Source of the DNA: Acidimicrobiaceae bacterium
Lineage (GTDB): Bacteria; Actinomycetota; Acidimicrobiia; Acidimicrobiales; UBA8592
Reading direction: 5' to 3'
NCBI GenBank assembly: GCA_002724825.1
Contig: PBPU01000055.1
Span: forward strand, 42,056 to 61,793
DNA length: 19,738 bases
A program made the translations under genes and the position numbers. The notes under the pieces were generated by a model. It was not told the origin of the DNA, did not search any database, and was given only the letters and a program-made list of their open reading frames with translations. Each line of letters begins with the position of its first letter. The first letter of the stretch is position 1. Shown in pieces: positions 8,216-16,723 of this stretch.

Positions 8216-8222
8216 CTAGGCT

Positions 8223-9503
8223 GTGGTTGATGAAGAAAATTTGTTTACGTCTTCGATGCGAGAACGGCTCAGTCAGCAAACTCCTCTTGCTAATAGGATG
8301 CGTCCGGTAAAGCTTGAAGACGTTGTAGGGCAAGATCATCTTCTAGGGGCAGAAAGCCCTCTTCGAGCTTTAATAGAGGCAGATAGGGTATCTTCAGTTG
8401 TTTTCTGGGGTCCTCCCGGTACAGGGAAAACGTCTATTGCTCGGTTGATTGCGCAGTTCACTGCGAAGGCCTTTGTTCAATTATCCGCAGTTTCAGCGTC
8501 AGTTAAAGATGTAAGGGAAGTGATTAGTCAGGCAGAAAAAATGCTCGGGGAGTATGGTAAAGGAACAATCCTTTTTCTTGATGAGGTTCACCGGTTTAAT
8601 AAAGCTCAGCAGGATACGCTATTATCGGCTGTCGAAACGGGACTGATTGTTCTCATCGGCGCAACGACTGAGAATCCGTATTTTGAAGTAAATGCGCCCT
8701 TATTAAGTCGAAGTACGCTTTTTCGTCTAGAGCCTTTAAATCATGAAAATTTAATGCAACTTCTTTCTAAAGCGCTTTCATATGAAAATGCTAAAGCCAC
8801 TACTGAAGCGCTCGAACACATAGCAAACGCATCAGAGGGCGATGGGCGTCAGTGTTTAACCAGTTTAGAAGTAGCGATCACGCTAGCGCGAGCGCGTAAT
8901 GATGAATCTAATTATGAAGTTTCGCTTGAAGACGCTGAAGGGGCAATCGGAGTTCAGGCATTGCAATATGGTCGAGATGAACACTACGACACAATTTCGG
9001 CGTTTATTAAAAGTATTCGAGGGTCGGACGTGGATGCGGGACTTTACTGGCTTTCACGCATGATAGACGCTGGAGAGGATCCTCGGTTTATTGCTCGCCG
9101 CCTTGTGATTCTTGCTTCAGAAGACATTGGGATGGCTGACTCGCGAGCTTTACTAGTGGCGGATGCAGCTGCACGGGCAGTTGAATTTGTTGGATTTCCT
9201 GAGGCCCAATTAAATCTTGCTCACGCAGTGATTTACTTAGCTAGAGCGCCTAAGTCCAATAGCGTCACGAAAGCCATATTCTCAGCTCTAGAAGATGCTA
9301 GGGCGTCTAGAGGAGATGTCCCCAAACACCTTCGCGATAGCCATTATTCTGGAGCAAAGGGGCTCGGACATGGTGATGGGTACAAATACCCCCACGACTT
9401 TCCTGAAGGATGGGTCGAGCAGCAATATCGACCTGACAAATTCAATTCTCATCGATATTATGAACCATCAGCCCATGGGGAAGAAAACACCGGTGACAAA
9501 TAA
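8223..9503 (+). CDS. rarA: Replication-associated recombination AAA+ ATPase (RarA/MgsA)
   Basis: RarA is a cytosolic tetrameric AAA+ ATPase related to clamp loaders that acts at stalled replication forks and gaps. The protein has 426 aa, a normal length. It begins with the family segment PLANRMRPVKLEDVVGQDHLLG (21-42). Walker A is GPPGTGKT (63-70), Walker B ILFLDEVHRF (116-125), sensor 1 GATTENP (146-152) and the arginine-finger region PLLSRS (159-164). The C-terminal tetramerisation half contains DPRFIARRLVILASEDIGMAD and a tail with FPEGW and YRPDKF-type motifs. The start is GTG with a -10 box 7 nt upstream. A small membrane protein gene follows after about 40 nt. Confidence 0.95.
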   Translation: MVDEENLFTSSMRERLSQQTPLANRMRPVKLEDVVGQDHLLGAESPLRALIEADRVSSVVFWGPPGTGKTSIARLIAQFTAKAFVQLSAVSASVKDVREVISQAEKMLGEYGKGTILFLDEVHRFNKAQQDTLLSAVETGLIVLIGATTENPYFEVNAPLLSRSTLFRLEPLNHENLMQLLSKALSYENAKATTEALEHIANASEGDGRQCLTSLEVAITLARARNDESNYEVSLEDAEGAIGVQALQYGRDEHYDTISAFIKSIRGSDVDAGLYWLSRMIDAGEDPRFIARRLVILASEDIGMADSRALLVADAAARAVEFVGFPEAQLNLAHAVIYLARAPKSNSVTKAIFSALEDARASRGDVPKHLRDSHYSGAKGLGHGDGYKYPHDFPEGWVEQQYRPDKFNSHRYYEPSAHGEENTGDK

Positions 9504-9542
9504 TAAATCTATCTACGATTCTTTTTGGAGCAGGCGGGGGAT

Positions 9543-9920
9543 ATGACTGCTTGGGAACTTGTAACAATCCTTGTCGCTCTAGCTTCTCTTGGCATGGTCG
9601 TAGCTCTAACGTATTTGGTTCTTAAGTTACGTCAGGTTGCAGAAGATCTGCGTAAGACAACTCGCGAAATCCAAAAAACCGTTGAATTATCCACTGGAAG
9701 ATTAGAAAGGCAGGCAACCGAGATAGAGAAAGAATATCATCGCGTTGATGGTCTAATCGAGACAGCAGAGATAATAACTTCGAGGGCAAATTTTGTCTCT
9801 GGGCTAACATACAGTGTCTTCACTAAGCCCATAGGTCAGATCGCATCCCTCTTGAAAGGCGGGGTCCGAATCGTCAAAGTAATAGGCGTCCGGCTATTGC
9901 GTAGCCAGATCAAGACATAA
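9543..9920 (+). CDS. Small membrane-anchored coiled-coil protein (DUF948-like)
   Basis: This 125-residue protein has one N-terminal membrane helix (about residues 5-27, rich in V, L and A). A heptad-like charged helix follows (about 30-75: KLRQVAEDLRKTTREIQKTV onward). The C-terminal part is more hydrophobic and basic, contains FTKPIGQIASLLKGGVRIVK, and ends in RSQIKT. The layout resembles DUF948 proteins, which are often found between rarA and alaS in actinobacteria. No function is established and I do not assign one. The ATG at 9543 follows a GGCGGGGGAT stretch that can serve as ribosome binding site; a TTG at 9525 would add six residues. It is probably cotranscribed with rarA. Confidence 0.7.
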   Translation: MTAWELVTILVALASLGMVVALTYLVLKLRQVAEDLRKTTREIQKTVELSTGRLERQATEIEKEYHRVDGLIETAEIITSRANFVSGLTYSVFTKPIGQIASLLKGGVRIVKVIGVRLLRSQIKT

Positions 9921-9968
9921 GAACATGCCGGAATTTATATAAGAAACAAGCGATCAGTTTCCGCAGGG

Positions 9969-9974
9969 TAGAAT
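9969..9974 (+). promoter_or_regulatory. Putative -10 box for leaderless alaS transcript
   Basis: TAGAAT is followed by cgtaac and the alaS ATG at 9981. There is no ribosome binding site within the last 15 nt. The box is identical to the one before the sepF-like gene. A leaderless start leaves no room for a T-box or other leader RNA. Confidence 0.5.
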
Positions 9975-9980
9975 CGTAAC

Positions 9981-12548
9981 ATGAAAGCACAACAGCTCCG
10001 GCAAGCATTCACAGAGTTCTTCGAAGATAGTGGGCATAGTTTAGTTCCTTCTTCAAGCTTGATACCCCATGATGAAAGCTTGCTGTTCACTAACTCTGGG
10101 ATGGTTCCATTTAAGGGTTATTTCTTGGGGAATGAGACCCCCCCATATAATCGGGCAACTACTGTCCAAAAGTGCGTGCGAGCAGGAGGAAAACATAACG
10201 ACCTCGAGGAAGTGGGACGAACGACCCGACATCTAACCTTTTTCGAGATGCTAGGAAACTTCAGCTTCGGGGATTACTTTAAAGATGAAGCAATTCCAAT
10301 GGCTTGGAAATTCTTTACTGAGATTCTTAATTTGGACAAAGAGCGCCTATGGGTGACCGTGCATGAGACAGATGATGAAGCAGCAGAGATCTGGGAAAAG
10401 ACAGTCGGGGTACCAGCTGAAAGAATCCAGCGGCTAGATGAAGATAACTGGTGGAGAATGGCTGATACTGGACCGAACGGGCCATGTTCTGAAATATTTT
10501 GGGATATGGGCCCCCAGTATGGCCCCGAGGGAGGTCCTGCGAACCCTGAAGCAGAAGATAGATTCATTGAAATTTGGAATCTTGTCTTCATGCAATACGA
10601 CCAGCAAACAGATGGGACCCAAACTCCATTGCCAAACCCTTCAATCGACACGGGTGCTGGTTTAGAACGTGTCCTATCAGTCCTTCAAGGAGTGGACTCC
10701 GTTTGGGAAACGGACGAATTTCAAAAACTCCTTTCAAGCGTTTCGACAATTTGTGGCCAAAGAAATAATTCAACAGAAAGCGTCGTCTCTCTCCAAATCC
10801 TCGCAGATCATGCCCGATCGACAACCTTTCTAGTGAACGACGGGGTTATCCCAAGTAACGAAGACAGAGGATATGTATTACGACGAATTATTCGAAGGGC
10901 CGTTCGCCATGCGCGCCTCCTCAACGTCGAGGAAATAATAATGGGACACCTTGCTGATGCGGTTGTAGATCTCATGCGAGACGCTTATCCAGATCTAGAA
11001 CAGAACAGGATTCACATCAGAAACGTTCTTGAAAGAGAAGAAATTGGATTCCGCCAGACCTTAGATACTGGAATCTCTATCCTTGAGAAACATCTTTCTG
11101 TCCTTGATAAGGGCAAGCGCTTAAGCGGGGATGTGGCTTTCCAACTCCACGATACATATGGGTTTCCAATCGAATTAACTGAAGAAATTACTAATGAACG
11201 AGGCATAGAAGTTGATCTAGAAGGTTTCGCCACGTACATGAGTGAACAACGCAACAGAGGGCGTAAGGACCTTAGTGAAAGAGAAGAGATCCCATCATCA
11301 AACCCTGACTTGCAATTGATCCTCGAACAGAATGGCCCTACGGACTTTGTTGGCTACGAAGTAAATGAAGCTACAGCAGAAGTTCTCTACTATGACGGAG
11401 AGCTAATTATCCTAGACCGTTCTCCCTTTTACGCCGAAGCAGGCGGTCAGGTCGGTGACAGGGGCACTATAAGCGGAGAGAACGGTTCTGCATTCATTAA
11501 AGATACTGTTTATGGGGCCGTAGGTCAGCATTTGCATATCATTGAGTCGATTAAAGGAGAGCTCAAGGCCGGAGATAAAGTAGTTAGCGCTATCGACGTA
11601 TCACATCGATTAGCAGTCCAGCGGCACCATACGGGAACGCACCTGCTTCACTGGGCATTGCGCCAAGTTTTAGGCGACCACGTTAAACAGCAAGGATCCT
11701 GGGTGGGAGCTGAAAGGCTTCGTTTCGACTTCAGCCATTTCGAGCCGCTTACAAATGAACAAGTAGAACGAATTGAAGATCTCGCTAACGCTGAGATCTT
11801 CTCAGGTGGAAAGATGGAAATCATCGAAACCACTATGGATAAAGCCAAAGAAATGGGGGCAATCGCATTCTTTGGAGACAAATATGGTGATGAAGTTCGC
11901 GTTCTTAGAGCAGGGGCAAATTCCATTGAACTGTGTGGCGGGACTCATGTAAATCATCTAGGTGATGTTGGTCCAGTCAAGATTCTCTCCGAAGGTTCAA
12001 TCGGTTCAAATATCAGGCGTATTGAAGCCGTCGCAGGATCTGCCTCAGTTAACTTATTGCGCGAGCAGGACTTAGTTATTAGCGAAACAGCTAGCCTTAT
12101 TGGGGTTCCTCCAGCAAATTTAATTGAAGGGTTAGAAAAGAAGTTACGCGAAATAGAAGAACTAAATAATGAGCTTGAAGGACTCAGGGAGATAGCTGCG
12201 CGTGAAAAGATTCAAGAACTGAAAGAGGCCGCTGTAGATGGGGTAATAGTTCAACAGATGGATGGGATTCGAAGAGAGGACTTGCGCGACCTAGTGATGG
12301 GTTTGCATGCCTTGCCTGACATTGACGTCGTAGTCGTAGGATCTTCAATTAAGAAAGGTGGAGTTTCTATAGCAGCAGCAATCTCTGAAGGAAAAGAAAG
12401 CAGTGCAGGAGAGCTACTTTCTGAAGCAGCAAAAATAATAAAAGGCGGAGGTGGCAAAGGAGATAAATTCGCAATGGTCGGTGGGAAGGACTCTGAAGCG
12501 CTGCCTGATGCAATGGAAGCTATTCGTAACCGTCTAAAGAAAATATAA
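9981..12548 (+). CDS. alaS: Alanyl-tRNA synthetase
   Basis: AlaRS charges tRNA-Ala and edits mischarged Ser and Gly. It has 855 aa, slightly shorter than the E. coli enzyme. The catalytic domain begins MKAQQLRQAFTEFFEDSGH and contains NSGMVPFKGYF, KCVRAGGKHNDLEEVG and the class II region around NPSIDTGAGLERVLSVLQG. The editing domain has HxxxH (H550, H554, in HHTGTHLLH) and CxxxH (C652-H656, CGGTH), the complete zinc/editing set. The end carries a coiled coil (EKKLREIEELNNELEGLR) and the DHHA1 domain with KGGGGKGDKFAMVGG. It opens a unit with ruvX, mltG and probably aroE; ruvX starts 8 nt after its stop. Confidence 0.97.
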   Translation: MKAQQLRQAFTEFFEDSGHSLVPSSSLIPHDESLLFTNSGMVPFKGYFLGNETPPYNRATTVQKCVRAGGKHNDLEEVGRTTRHLTFFEMLGNFSFGDYFKDEAIPMAWKFFTEILNLDKERLWVTVHETDDEAAEIWEKTVGVPAERIQRLDEDNWWRMADTGPNGPCSEIFWDMGPQYGPEGGPANPEAEDRFIEIWNLVFMQYDQQTDGTQTPLPNPSIDTGAGLERVLSVLQGVDSVWETDEFQKLLSSVSTICGQRNNSTESVVSLQILADHARSTTFLVNDGVIPSNEDRGYVLRRIIRRAVRHARLLNVEEIIMGHLADAVVDLMRDAYPDLEQNRIHIRNVLEREEIGFRQTLDTGISILEKHLSVLDKGKRLSGDVAFQLHDTYGFPIELTEEITNERGIEVDLEGFATYMSEQRNRGRKDLSEREEIPSSNPDLQLILEQNGPTDFVGYEVNEATAEVLYYDGELIILDRSPFYAEAGGQVGDRGTISGENGSAFIKDTVYGAVGQHLHIIESIKGELKAGDKVVSAIDVSHRLAVQRHHTGTHLLHWALRQVLGDHVKQQGSWVGAERLRFDFSHFEPLTNEQVERIEDLANAEIFSGGKMEIIETTMDKAKEMGAIAFFGDKYGDEVRVLRAGANSIELCGGTHVNHLGDVGPVKILSEGSIGSNIRRIEAVAGSASVNLLREQDLVISETASLIGVPPANLIEGLEKKLREIEELNNELEGLREIAAREKIQELKEAAVDGVIVQQMDGIRREDLRDLVMGLHALPDIDVVVVGSSIKKGGVSIAAAISEGKESSAGELLSEAAKIIKGGGGKGDKFAMVGGKDSEALPDAMEAIRNRLKKI

Positions 12549-12556
12549 GGATTATT

Positions 12557-13006
12557 TTGAGGGTTCTCGGAATCGATATCGGATCGAAAAAGATTGGTAT
12601 AGCTATTAGTAACCAGGAAATGACCCTAGCTACACCTCTGACCGTAGTTCATCGCAGTTCACAGAAAAGTGAAGACCACAAAACAATAATGAGCATCGCA
12701 CATGAGTGGGAGGTCGAGCTTTTAGTCGTGGGGATTCCACTATCACTTGACGGAAGCCTAGGGATAGCAGCAGAAAATGTTCTCCAAGAAATTGAACATC
12801 TCGAAAGAAACACCGGAATTCCCGTCGACACATTCGATGAAAGATTTACCACAATTTCAGCTAAACAGGTCCTTCACGATCAAGGTGTTTCAGAGAAAGA
12901 ACAAAAGAATATCATTGACCAAGTTGCGGCATCGATAATTCTACAGGCGTGGCTAGATCATAAGATGAGCGCTTCTTCATCCATTAAAGAGGTAGTAAGC
13001 GACTAA
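12557..13006 (+). CDS. ruvX: YqgF/RuvX family, putative pre-16S rRNA nuclease
   Basis: This RNase H-fold protein (149 aa) belongs to the YqgF family. In E. coli it is needed to process the 5' end of 16S rRNA; older annotation calls it a putative Holliday junction resolvase. Visible acidic active-site positions are D7 in LGIDIGSKKIGIA, E95 in FDERFTT and D121 in IIDQVAA. VVGIPLSLDGSLG (57-69) is the other family block. The start is TTG with AAGGA five nt upstream; the next family residue (RVLGIDIG) follows at once, so no later start works. Its stop overlaps the mltG start as TAATG. The alaS-ruvX-mltG-aroE order is typical. Confidence 0.92.
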   Translation: MRVLGIDIGSKKIGIAISNQEMTLATPLTVVHRSSQKSEDHKTIMSIAHEWEVELLVVGIPLSLDGSLGIAAENVLQEIEHLERNTGIPVDTFDERFTTISAKQVLHDQGVSEKEQKNIIDQVAASIILQAWLDHKMSASSSIKEVVSD

Positions 13007-14382
13007 TGGACGACTCTGATAAAGATTCCGAACTAACTGATGGGGGTGACAGCCTTGGGGAAAGTATTTCTGAACACTCTGACGAGCCACTGTCTATGTA
13101 CCCTTCAATCCCAGATGGTGAAGAAAGTCAAATAGATTATAGCGACATTGGTTTTCGAGAAGAGGAAGCACCTACTGCCTTTCAAGATCCATATGCAGCT
13201 GAGTATCCGGTACCGCCAATTGAAGTTGATCCGACTTCTTCGGCAGTTGCCTATCCTCGTGATCTTCCCCCTTGGTACGAAGATGAATACTATGATGACC
13301 GAGAATGGGAGCGACTCCCGCCTCGCCTCAATACGGCTTTAAGGTTTGCTATATTCGCATCCGTTATTATCATTATCGGGTTCCTCACGTACAATTTTGT
13401 TCGCGGTTGGGTTGACGAACAGCTAGATCCTCCGGGGGAGCCAGGAGCCGAACTTGTAATAGAAATTCCTCAAGGTGCCACGACAGACGACATTGCCCGT
13501 ATCCTAGCTGAGAACGATGTGGTGGCTAACAGCACAGTGTTTCGGTATTACCTCCGGTTTAAAAACGCATCAGATTTTCAAGCGGGAGAGTACGCCTTCC
13601 AGATAAATAGTGCAGTATGGGACGCAAGAGAAAGCCTTGAAAGAGGCCCAATAGAGGTAATCGAAGAACGTTTTTTTGTTACAATTCCTGAAGGTTTAAC
13701 TCTAAAGGAAATGAAAAATGTTCTGCTGCAACAGGTATCTTCCTTCGATCCCAACGAACTTGAATTAGCCATTAATTCATCTCAAATTCCTGCCGTACTC
13801 GGTGATGAATGGTTGGGGTTAATACGCGAAGGAATATATTTTCCCGAAACGTATGATGTGGCTGAAGACTCACTCGAAGATGAGCAGTCCTTTGTTAATA
13901 GAATGGTTGCGCAATTTGATGTCGTTGCAAATGAAGTGGCCCTAGCAGAACTATCAGTACCTCTGGGGCTAAATCCATATCAAGTTCTCATAGTCGCTTC
14001 GCTTATTGAAGAAGAAGCAAAGATTGAAGGCGATCGAGGAAAAATAGCACGCGTAATTTACAACAGGCTCGATCTGGGAATGCCGCTTGGCATAGATGCA
14101 ACGATAGTTTACGCACTTGAAGGAGATAGAGAGCTCTCTCAAAGTGATCTTGAAGTTGATTCACCTTACAATACGAGGATCTATGCAGGGCTACCTCCAA
14201 GCCCAATCGCTGCACCTGGTAAGCTCTCGTTGGAAGCCGCACTAAATCCTGCGGTAGGCGACTGGCTTTATTACGTAAGAACTGACGAATTCGGACCAGG
14301 CTCTCACACATTCGCGACTACAAATCAAGAATTCCAGCAGGCAGTTCTGATCTGTATAGAAAGAGATCTTGGGTGTGGCTAA
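13006..14382 (+). CDS. mltG: Endolytic murein transglycosylase MltG (YceG-like)
   Basis: MltG cleaves nascent peptidoglycan strands at the outer face of the membrane and is thought to end glycan synthesis. In this 458-aa protein the first 107 residues are cytoplasmic, strongly acidic and low in complexity (many D, E, S, P, Y). One membrane helix follows (about 112-131, ALRFAIFASVIIIIGFLTYN). The LysM-like part begins at VIEIPQGATTDDIARIL (151-167). The catalytic domain has EGIYFPETYDV (275-285), the catalytic glutamate E335 in ASLIEEEAK, YNTRIYAGLPPSPI (388-401) and a terminal YYVRT block. All expected motifs are present. Only the long acidic N-terminus departs from the short forms known in proteobacteria; similar extensions are common in actinobacteria. 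Confidence 0.93.
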   Translation: MDDSDKDSELTDGGDSLGESISEHSDEPLSMYPSIPDGEESQIDYSDIGFREEEAPTAFQDPYAAEYPVPPIEVDPTSSAVAYPRDLPPWYEDEYYDDREWERLPPRLNTALRFAIFASVIIIIGFLTYNFVRGWVDEQLDPPGEPGAELVIEIPQGATTDDIARILAENDVVANSTVFRYYLRFKNASDFQAGEYAFQINSAVWDARESLERGPIEVIEERFFVTIPEGLTLKEMKNVLLQQVSSFDPNELELAINSSQIPAVLGDEWLGLIREGIYFPETYDVAEDSLEDEQSFVNRMVAQFDVVANEVALAELSVPLGLNPYQVLIVASLIEEEAKIEGDRGKIARVIYNRLDLGMPLGIDATIVYALEGDRELSQSDLEVDSPYNTRIYAGLPPSPIAAPGKLSLEAALNPAVGDWLYYVRTDEFGPGSHTFATTNQEFQQAVLICIERDLGCG

Positions 14383-15223
14383 GTTCTTGATTCCTTCGGA
14401 CGGAAGAACAGCGGCAGCGGTAATCGGTGATCCTGTTATGCACTCATTATCTCCAACGATTTACAATGCCGCATTTGTATACGATCAAGTGAATTGGAGT
14501 TACTCTGCTGTCAACGTAACTACTGAGCAAGTAAGTGATGTACTCCAAGAAATACGCCAGCCTGGTGTGGGGGGCCTTTCTGTCACCATGCCCCATAAAG
14601 AGACCGTCGCTAATTTAGTTGATGAGACTACCCCACATGCTGAAAGACTCGGAGCTGTCAATTGCGTTTCCAAAAACGGGGGCACTCTTGTAGGTCACAA
14701 TACCGATGGGAAAGGATTCATAAAAGCTATTGAAGCTGAAACAAATGAAGGAGCTAAAGGAAAGTCATGTCTAGTTATTGGAGCTGGTGGAGCAGCTAAA
14801 GCAGTTGCCTTGGCCTTAGGAGAGGCAGGTGCTTCTGAGGTTATTGTTTCGAGCAGAAATGCTTCAAAGTCTAAAAAAGCTGCATCCTTAGCAGGGAAAG
14901 TTGGTCGGTCCGGATCTTTACTTGAAGCTGAGAAGGTAGATGTGATAATTAATGCAACACCAATCGGCATGCGAGGAACTGGTAACGAGAAACTGCTTCC
15001 CCTGCCAGCTGAGGCTATGCATAAAGGCCAAATAGTCGTTGACTTGATTTATCATCCGCTGCAGACTGAATTCCTTAAAAGTGCAAGCCGAATTGGAGCT
15101 CGAACCATGAACGGGATAGGAATGCTTATCCACCAAGCTGCTCTGCAATATACGCTTTGGACAAATAAAGAAGCCCCCTTAGACGTCATGCAAGCTGCTG
15201 TTATTCAACAAATTTCTAAATAA
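14375..15223 (+). CDS. aroE: Shikimate dehydrogenase
   Basis: AroE reduces 3-dehydroshikimate to shikimate with NADPH, the fourth step of the shikimate pathway. The substrate site is shown by HSLSPTIYNAAF (23-34, two Ser ligands) and by TMPHKE, which holds the catalytic Lys (about residue 75). NTDGKGF (109-115) supplies the catalytic Asp. The nucleotide-binding loop is GAGGAAKAVALAL (136-148) and the C-terminal block is NGIGMLIHQAALQ. The start is unclear: GTG 14375 overlaps mltG by 8 nt and gives 282 aa; TTG 14369 adds two residues and TTG 14387 removes four. GAAAGAGA about 8 nt before 14375 could serve as ribosome binding site. It lies downstream of mltG rather than with aroB and aroQ, which have their own promoter. 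Confidence 0.92.
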   Translation: MAKFLIPSDGRTAAAVIGDPVMHSLSPTIYNAAFVYDQVNWSYSAVNVTTEQVSDVLQEIRQPGVGGLSVTMPHKETVANLVDETTPHAERLGAVNCVSKNGGTLVGHNTDGKGFIKAIEAETNEGAKGKSCLVIGAGGAAKAVALALGEAGASEVIVSSRNASKSKKAASLAGKVGRSGSLLEAEKVDVIINATPIGMRGTGNEKLLPLPAEAMHKGQIVVDLIYHPLQTEFLKSASRIGARTMNGIGMLIHQAALQYTLWTNKEAPLDVMQAAVIQQISK

Positions 15224-15269
15224 TTCTCCAGATTAGAAATAACTCCGCACAGAAGCTCTCTGTAATGGC

Positions 15270-15275
15270 TACTCT
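15270..15275 (+). promoter_or_regulatory. Putative -10 box for leaderless aroB transcript
   Basis: TACTCT is followed by caagtt and the GTG at 15282. There is no Shine-Dalgarno. The spacing favours GTG 15282 over the in-frame ATG at 15288 as the start. The region 15224-15281 between aroE and aroB holds nothing else I recognise. Confidence 0.42.
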
Positions 15276-15281
15276 CAAGTT

Positions 15282-16292
15282 GTGGACATGAAGCAAATTC
15301 AAGTTGAGTTAGGAGAGAGGTCATACCCTGTTATTATCGGAACAGAATGCCTAGCTCAAGCTCTAGACTCCCTTTTGCCAAAGCAGGCTAAAAGAGCAGC
15401 AATAGTAACCCAGCCTAATATTGGAATCACTCCGGCTACTTCAATAGAGCAGGAGACCTTTCATATAGGCGATGGTGAGAATGCTAAGACTCTAAAAACG
15501 ATAGAGGATTTATGTAGCGAATGGGCTCAATGGGGGCTTACACGAACCGATGTGGTCATTGCCATCGGTGGGGGACTTGTCACTGATGTCGCAGGCTTTG
15601 CATCTGCCGTTTACCATCGCGGCGTCAAAGTCATTCATGCCCCCACAACTTTATTGGGAATGGTTGATGCAGCTATCGGCGGAAAGACTGCTGTTAATCT
15701 TGAGGAAGGGAAAAATCTTGTCGGTTCTTTCTGGCAGCCTGCAGGAGTTATTTGTGATGTAAGCTCTTTGTCCTCTTTGCCGGAGCGCGAGTGGCGGTGC
15801 GGATATGGCGAGGTAGCGAAGTATCACTTTTTGGGAGCGAAAGATCTTCATAAGCTTTCTTTAACGGAACAAATTATGGGTTGTATCCAGCTCAAGGCGG
15901 AGATCGTCCGGGAAGACGAACGAGAAACTGGAAGAAGAGCAATTCTCAATTATGGGCATACACTTGCTCACGCTCTTGAAATGGAAAAAGATTTCTCCCT
16001 AGCTCATGGCGAAGCGGTTGCTATAGGAATTCGTTATGCTGCCGAAATAGCGAGGATACTCGGGCGGATAGATCAAGAACGAGTCGAAGAACATGAAGAA
16101 ATCTTGGCACACTACGGCCTTTCTTTCACTCTGCCTTCTTCATTTGATTGGGACCGGATAGTTAGCTTTTTCCAAAGAGACAAGAAAGCTCTCGAAGGAA
16201 TTTCTTTTGTCCTTGATGGACCTAACGGAGTAGAGGTAGTAAAAATTGAAAATCAAGAGATTCTCAAAGAGGCGATGGAGGCCTTAAAGTGA
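15282..16292 (+). CDS. aroB: 3-Dehydroquinate synthase
   Basis: AroB converts DAHP to 3-dehydroquinate, the second shikimate-pathway step, using NAD and a divalent metal. It has 336 aa. The NAD-binding block is IAIGGGLVTDVAGFASA (93-109), then HAPTTLLGMVDAAIGGKTAVN (119-139). The metal ligands are E177 (CGYGEVAKY), H226 (NYGHTLAHA) and H242 (AHGEAVAIG). The start is GTG with a -10 box six bases upstream; ATG 15288 is the alternative. It overlaps aroQ by four nt (GTGA). aroK and aroC, often nearby in actinobacteria, are not in this window. Confidence 0.95.
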   Translation: MDMKQIQVELGERSYPVIIGTECLAQALDSLLPKQAKRAAIVTQPNIGITPATSIEQETFHIGDGENAKTLKTIEDLCSEWAQWGLTRTDVVIAIGGGLVTDVAGFASAVYHRGVKVIHAPTTLLGMVDAAIGGKTAVNLEEGKNLVGSFWQPAGVICDVSSLSSLPEREWRCGYGEVAKYHFLGAKDLHKLSLTEQIMGCIQLKAEIVREDERETGRRAILNYGHTLAHALEMEKDFSLAHGEAVAIGIRYAAEIARILGRIDQERVEEHEEILAHYGLSFTLPSSFDWDRIVSFFQRDKKALEGISFVLDGPNGVEVVKIENQEILKEAMEALK

Positions 16293-16723
16293 AACAAATT
16301 CTATTAATATCTGGTCCCAATCTAAATTTACTTGGAGAGAGAGAACCTGAGATCTACGGCGAATCAACTCTTGACGATTATGTCCAAAGGGCTGAATCAG
16401 CAGCAGCTGAACATGGTTATGAATTAATCCATCGACAATACAACGATGAAGGAAGCATCGTTGAAGAAATACAATTGGCGCGTAGCACATATTCAGGCGT
16501 AATCATTAACCCCGGAGCCCTTACCCACTATGGATGGTCGATTCATGATGCTTTAGCAGCCTTTGAAGGCCCAGTCATTGAATTGCATTTATCAAACCCT
16601 AATGCGCGCGAACCGTGGAGGCATACATCGGTTGTCGCCCCCGTTGCAACAGGGTCGATTATAGGCTTGGGTGGTTATGGTTATGAGCTTGCTGTGCATG
16701 CTATGGCTGATGCTTTGAAATGA
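16289..16723 (+). CDS. aroQ: 3-Dehydroquinate dehydratase, type II
   Basis: AroQ dehydrates 3-dehydroquinate to 3-dehydroshikimate, the third shikimate-pathway step, and works as a dodecamer of a small flavodoxin-like fold. It has 144 aa, the usual length. Family motifs: ISGPNLNLLGEREPEIYG (7-24, with the active-site Arg18 and catalytic Tyr23), IINPGALTHYGWSIHDAL (72-89), IELHLSNPNARE (97-108) with H100, and R111. The C-terminal GLGGYGYELA is typical. GTG overlaps the aroB stop, and its own stop overlaps the next ATG, so the three genes are translationally coupled. Confidence 0.95.
   Translation: MKQILLISGPNLNLLGEREPEIYGESTLDDYVQRAESAAAEHGYELIHRQYNDEGSIVEEIQLARSTYSGVIINPGALTHYGWSIHDALAAFEGPVIELHLSNPNAREPWRHTSVVAPVATGSIIGLGGYGYELAVHAMADALK

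Noticed and set aside
9921..9980. Leader RNA controlling alaS
   Set aside because: The gap is 60 bp and the likely transcription start coincides with the ATG; no hairpin with a T run is visible.
10274..10651. 125-codon minus-strand frame inside alaS
   Set aside because: It is antisense to conserved AlaRS catalytic sequence and its product has no recognisable features.
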